From Beijerinckiaceae bacterium (lineage in GTDB: Bacteria; Pseudomonadota; Alphaproteobacteria; Rhizobiales; Beijerinckiaceae): a DNA stretch of 40,942 bases. The stretch covers positions 1-40,942 of the forward strand of contig JAPJMW010000007.1 of assembly GCA_026461505.1 (NCBI GenBank), written 5' to 3'. Made by a program: the position numbers and the translations under genes. Positions within the stretch are counted from its first letter, which is position 1; every line of letters starts with the position of its first letter. The notes under the pieces are model-generated. The model made no database searches, was not told the origin of the DNA, and saw nothing but the letters and a program-made list of their open reading frames with translations. Shown here in pieces: positions 40,746 through 40,942 of the stretch.

Positions 40746-40942
40746 ATGGCCGAGTTGAGCGAAGAAGAAATAGCCCGTCGCCATAAGGAAAAAATGGCCA
40801 AGCGAAAGGCCGTCCAAGATGCGGAAGTGGCTTCCAAAACCATCACCGAAAAGGGGCTTTTGATCGTCAATACGGGGCCCGGAAAAGGCAAATCGACGGC
40901 CGCCTTTGGCCTGATTATGCGGGCTTTAGGCTATGAATGGCC
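40746..40942 (+). CDS. cobO: Cob(I)yrinic acid a,c-diamide adenosyltransferase, 5' part (cut by window edge)
   Basis: Only the first 65 codons are in the window. The protein begins MAELSEEEIARRHKEKMAKR, and the P-loop NTGPGKGKST (from residue 42) followed by AAFGLIMRALGY is characteristic of the CobA/BtuR/CobO family, which adenosylates cob(I)yrinic acid a,c-diamide using ATP. It is divergent from the riboswitch-led operon; the roughly 95 bp between must hold promoters for both directions. No riboswitch is visible on its own leader. An AGAGAGA run precedes the ATG. Confidence 0.93.
   Translation, partial: MAELSEEEIARRHKEKMAKRKAVQDAEVASKTITEKGLLIVNTGPGKGKSTAAFGLIMRALGYEW

Overview
The window is a 40.9 kb stretch of an alphaproteobacterial chromosome, most likely from the Hyphomicrobiales (Rhizobiales). 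The markers are a FlaF/FlbT flagellar pair, a DUF3126 gene beside cysE, a giant membrane-anchored coiled-coil protein resembling the polar-growth protein GPR/RgsE, an fds-type NAD-dependent formate dehydrogenase operon, and an aerobic-type (cobG, cobN, cobW) cobalamin cluster. I saw no rRNA, tRNA, insertion sequence, prophage or CRISPR array. Gene density is high and most small gaps carry start or stop signals only.

Layout. 1-3952: a truncated alpha/beta hydrolase, cysE, a DUF3126 gene, a gamma-carbonic-anhydrase-like gene, a LapG-like periplasmic cysteine protease (minus strand) and a short-chain dehydrogenase. 3973-8901 (minus): the 1642-residue GPR/RgsE-like protein, which contains an unbroken run of about 74 eleven-residue repeats. 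9169-12036: a [2Fe-2S] ferredoxin with its probable NADP reductase, a universal stress protein, a small membrane protein and a SixA-like phosphatase. 12215-19048: flagellar genes flgE-flgK-flgL (plus, with a sigma-54-like promoter) facing flaF, flbT and flagellin (minus). 19406-26414 (minus): lysR-fdsG-fdsB-fdsA-fdhD-fdsD. 26404-40942: cobalamin genes cobB, cbiD, cobM-cobE-cobL, cobK, then a seven-gene operon (DUF1636 gene, cobW, cobN, cobG, cobH, cobI, cobJ) behind a cobalamin riboswitch, and the start of divergent cobO.

How the genes work together. FdsGBA with FdhD and FdsD oxidise formate to CO2 and pass electrons to NAD+; the LysR gene overlaps the end of cobB and is a likely regulator. 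The cobalamin genes cover most of the corrin-ring route from precorrin-2 to cobyrinic acid a,c-diamide, cobalt insertion (CobN, with CobW as a probable metal chaperone) and adenosylation (CobO). CbiD is the only C1-methyltransferase candidate in the window although CobG marks the oxygen-dependent route. The flagellar block provides the hook, both hook-filament junction proteins, one flagellin and its two post-transcriptional regulators.

The strongest unusual signals are the hendecad repeat array, the CobG/CbiD mixture, the DUF1636 protein placed first behind the riboswitch, a possible structured RNA element upstream of flagellin, a short leader ORF after the riboswitch, and candidate sigma-54, CtrA and LysR-type sites. 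All functional calls come from reading motifs and order by eye; no database search was run.
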